Positions 60,319-64,000 of a stretch of DNA of 64,000 bases are shown piece by piece (position 1 is the first letter of the stretch; each line of letters begins with the position of its first letter). Position numbers and translations under genes: made by a program. Under the pieces are notes generated by a model. That model was given only the letters and a program-made list of their open reading frames with translations, was not told the origin of the DNA and made no database searches. Source of the stretch: Isoetes taiwanensis (Eukaryota > Streptophyta > Lycopodiopsida > Isoetales > Isoetaceae); assembly GCA_021234155.1 (NCBI GenBank), contig JAJEKV010000033.1:4950635-5014634 (forward strand), read 5' to 3'.

Positions 60319-60892
60319 GTAGCTATTAAATTTGAGTTGGTTAGAATAGAATAGAATAGAGTTTTATAGATCCTTTGGGAATCAATTGTGAATTGGCTAT
60401 GGGACCCAAAGGAGGCACAACAAGCGATATTCTTTGTTAGGATTACAAAACCACTTTTAGAAGTTTTGGGGAAAAACCATGATAGGAATAGGATTCTTTA
60501 TCGGCTGTACAAACATCATTATGGGGAAAAGAAATATATGCATATAATAGGTCATTTGCCCAAGGACGAGCTGATCACCGTGATCCATGACCCCTTGAGT
60601 ATGATCCCAACATGCAGGTGCCGGAATGCATACTCAACATCTCATCTAGGGCTGGCGGAGACAGACCATTTTAACATAAGCGCATCTAAATGTCATCATT
60701 GTATATAAGGGCGGCTCTAGAAGGTGTGGCATTACGTCTTCCTAACTTCGAACTTGGCGGCGTTATCAAAGCCTTACTCTCGGCGGCTCCCCAATCCATC
60801 TCCTTATCTCAATCTGGAGATGGGTGTGCGTCGATGCTAACCGCGCAAAAGATCGCGGGAACTTTGAAACTTGCATAAGGCCATTAATTCCA
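60319..60892 (+). pseudogene. Split tRNA-Ile, copy 2
   Basis: Corresponds to 17569-18112. The 5' half, the (GAATA)n edge, the insert and the 3' half are all present with further changes. The insertion therefore predates the duplication. Confidence 0.75.
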
Positions 60893-63800
60893 GACACTTG
60901 CATAGGCCATAAATTTTATACTTCATTTGCCATTAAATTTTGTACTTCATTGTGATGTTGCTTATTAGTTTAATTCTTTGTTTGTGTTATTTTATTCTAT
61001 AGGCATCATTTTCTATATCGTCGTGGAAATTGCTTGTCGGTTTGGTGTTTTGTTGTTGTTTCCTTGATAAGTGTTCGCCGAACTGCATAGGCTATCAATT
61101 TCATAATTCATTGTGGGCAGAATTATTTGCTCAGTTTAATTATTTTATGTGTCTTGTTTTTCTATATAGATTACATTTATGCAATACAAAGATCATTCTG
61201 ATGTTGTCTTGTTTCTTAGATAAGTTTCATGAAATACATGACCATTGTCAATTGACTAGCAACTAGAACTTTTGAGTATATAGCAATATCGGTTTGAATA
61301 CAAATCAATCGTTATTCTCTTAGCTAGAATTTTAGAAAAACTTCGAAGGTTAGGAGTTCAGCATACATAAACCATCAATTTTGTACTTCATTGTAGAAAT
61401 TATTTATTATTAATTTAGTTGTGTTGTTTCTTTAGTAAGTGTTCATGAAATACAAGGCCAATTACAAATTGGTGCTGCCTTAGCTAGAGTTTTAGGTATA
61501 GCAACATTCAATTTGAATTTTGACAATTGCTATTCTGGCTAGATTTTTAATGTATCACGGTTGCATATTAGGTTTGCAAGGATATATAGTATGTTCCAAC
61601 TTAAGAATGGTATGTTTATACATAGATTGTGCAAGGTTTTGTAGTAGAGTATGAGAATATTGTAGAAGAAGTTGGCGTTAGCATCTTTGAATTGAAACAG
61701 CATATCGGAATCTAGGGTTTTATTTTTATGGAGAGACAGATGGCGCAACATTTGCGGATGGCTATCCTTCACATGAGTTGCCACTATTTCATTTGTGTAG
61801 TGTGGATCATGCTTTGCATCACGAGAAATTTACATTTGGTACGTGTTTGGGGCCGTCTCGCTTGTTCCTTTCTAATAACTGCGTCGGCGTCGCCGATGTT
61901 AGTGTGGTGACATTGGGGGTACATGCAGGCGAGGATCTACGAGTTTTATGATGGTCTTCATTGTTTTGGGGGCATGGTTGGTTGTGTATGAAAAGATTTT
62001 GATAAAAGGTTCATTGTATACCATCTCACAGTGGGCAAATGATAAAATAGGAAGGATTTGTATGTTGCAAGGTGGGGGCTGGTGACACCAAGAATATTGT
62101 TGTTTTAGACAATAAGAATCTTTTGGTAGGCGGCTCACTTTTATGCGGGGATGATTGAAGGTTGGCTGCTAGTTTGACATATACCTTGTGCATGATGATT
62201 AGATGCGGAAAATTCACGTTGTCTAGTTGACGGATCATTCCTTTCTATGCTGCTCATATTAATGAGCATAGAGTTAGAAGCGGCTTAGAGGTCTTATTGA
62301 ATCCTAATCATTGCATGAAAAGCCGATATGAGGCCTATATACTATTTGGATTGCATCTGCGAGTTGTGAAATAACCAAAAACAACACAACTAAATAGAAC
62401 AAGAAAAATTCTGTTTTGCATTATCCCTAAACTATCTGGGGAGCAAACATATCTCTTAGGACACGGAACATCGGCTCAAAGATCTCAAATGGTTAGCATT
62501 GTATTAACTAAAAAGACATGAATGTATGCGAATAGTGAATGAATAAAATATGCAAGCTTCACTTGAAAATTTCAGATCAAGTAGAATGAAGTATATGATA
62601 GCAAGAGCAAATACATTTCCAAATTGCTTTCATACTTGAAAACAAAAGATTAAGGACTTTCTAAAAATTTTATCTCAAAATAGGACTTGTACATCTATCT
62701 GAGGAGACCAAGCAAATATAAAAGGTTCAAGTAGGATGGAGAGCAAATTAATTATTACGTTTTCCTTTGCTACATACGTAGCGGTCGGATAATATTGGAA
62801 ATAGACAATCTATCATATGAGTTGGAAACTATGGAGATAGGATATATGAGTGTAATGAGGCTTTATTGCATAAAAGCGAGTGTAGCGAGAAAAATAAGAT
62901 AAATGGAGCAAATACTTATGAGATTACATGGGGCAAAATTTTCAACAACTCTCTATTTTAGTAGTGACTACTCTATTTTTTATAGCAGGATCTCGGATCT
63001 AAAACCCTATTTGAATAGATTTTTGATGAACAAAATATATATGAATGGAAGGCACTGAGGGCCAAAAGGTAGATGATGAGGATATGGAAAGCTATAATTC
63101 AGTACAAAAGAACAAAATAAAAGGAACTTTGATATTGTTTCCATCATTCTTGCTCAGGGGACATGTTGTTTGCATGTGTTTTGGAATTTTTAAGTTCATT
63201 CATTGGAGGATTCACTTTGGTGGAATTGAAGAGCTAACCCAGTGATGTGATATGGAATGATTTGTGCAAACACTGCCTCAACAAGGTAGCTATAAGCTTT
63301 AGATCAATGGATCCTTCTGCTTTTAGATGAATCATAGTCACATGAGACTATACTTATAAATAGCGAATCTTTGCTTTCTGTAAAAAACATCTTGACAATT
63401 TAGGTTTTTAAGTCTCGGCCATGACGGATTTGGAAAAGGGAGAAAAATTTGCAGCTTAAAATTATCAAAAGAACTTCAAGTAACCTGGAATAATTGAAAA
63501 GCGGTAAAAGGTAGCAATAAAAAAAAATTGCGATGAAATGGATCCATGAACAAACTTGTTAGAATTACGGATGCGGTAAGCTAACGGAATTTTTGGTTTA
63601 AGGAGAAAAAAAGTGAAAAATACCATACATATAGGGTATAAAATCAAATAAGATCCCTAGAAAGGATAATTTCTCCAATATTACGCTTGACATCAACATC
63701 ACTTAGGTATCTGGCTGACAGCGTCTTGTATTCTTTGTTTCTATTGATAATGCTATATCTAGTGTGGAATGAAAACAATAGGTGTGCGGTTGGAGTTACT

Positions 63801-64000
63801 GCTGCAGTCCCTAGTGTTGAAATATGTTTTGTTTTTTATGCTTTTATGTTTCAACGTAAATTTATAAGTTTTGATGATGTGGACATATGGTTTAGTGCTT
63901 GCAGGAGCACATAGATATTGGAGGCTCAACGGTTTAGCTAGTTGGCCGAGTTGATTTCTTCAATGCATTTATATAATAGTTTTTGGGTAATGTATGTCAT

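Larger units (their letters stand above)
45394..64000 (+). repeat. Copy 2 of large direct duplication, indel-rich
   Basis: Matches 2828-21211 from end to end in order and orientation. It is laced with one- to six-base indels and small replacements, often at CAG, CTG or CGG. Coding and tRNA features are broken here but intact in copy 1. It continues beyond the window. Confidence 0.9.

Overview
The window is plant nuclear DNA. The evidence is a split SWIB-domain gene, nuclear-type tRNA-Ile(AAT) genes with T-run terminators, a seven-exon GT-AG gene for a plastid-type DUF1997 protein, a Ty3/gypsy chromovirus primed by initiator tRNA-Met, Ty1/copia, LINE, PIF/Harbinger and CACTA sequences, and plant telomere-type (CCCTAAA) boxes. 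I cannot name the species. Gene density is low and nearly everything between the genes is transposon or repeat.

Layout. 1-2.8 kb: an LTR- or promoter-like stretch with TATA and telo boxes, then purine-rich repeats. 2.8-6.2 kb: repeats, including GGAATCAC motif clusters and a 57-bp tandem array in which every unit carries a splice-donor consensus. 6.2-8.2 kb: a decayed, 5'-truncated copia pol. 8.2-14.3 kb: a decayed chromovirus on the minus strand with both LTRs, inserted just inside the copia 3' LTR. 15.2-16.0 kb: an intact two-exon SWIB gene. 16.5-22.0 kb: two intact tRNA-Ile(AAT) genes, a third split by an insert resembling a LINE 3' end, and tandem repeats carrying tRNA-Ile 3'-end remnants. 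22.5-25.1 kb: the intact DUF1997 gene on the minus strand. 25.5-30.1 kb: a PIF/Harbinger-like element defined by TIRs and a TAA target duplication. 30.1-34.0 kb: further repeat copies and a Harbinger transposase pseudogene interrupted by a 1.4-kb insert. 34.1-42.7 kb: three LINEs on the minus strand, head to tail, each bounded by (GA)n or (GAAAT)n tracts. 43.9-44.8 kb: a second Harbinger transposase fragment, lacking the 1.4-kb insert, abutted by a CACTA terminus.

From about 45.39 kb to the window end the sequence repeats 2.83-21.21 kb in the same order and orientation. If the breakpoints are as I read them, this is a tandem duplication with a unit of about 42.6 kb. The second copy is dense with small indels that break the SWIB frame and the tRNA. 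Many differences I checked fall at CAG/CTG/CGG positions. This could be real decay of methylated DNA or an unpolished long-read or alternate-haplotype assembly segment. Read-level data would decide.

The only coding genes I consider functional are the SWIB and DUF1997 genes. I found no operon-like or defence-like system. The most unusual items are the split tRNA, the donor-bearing tandem array, the interrupted Harbinger with a matching uninterrupted paralogue, and the large duplication.
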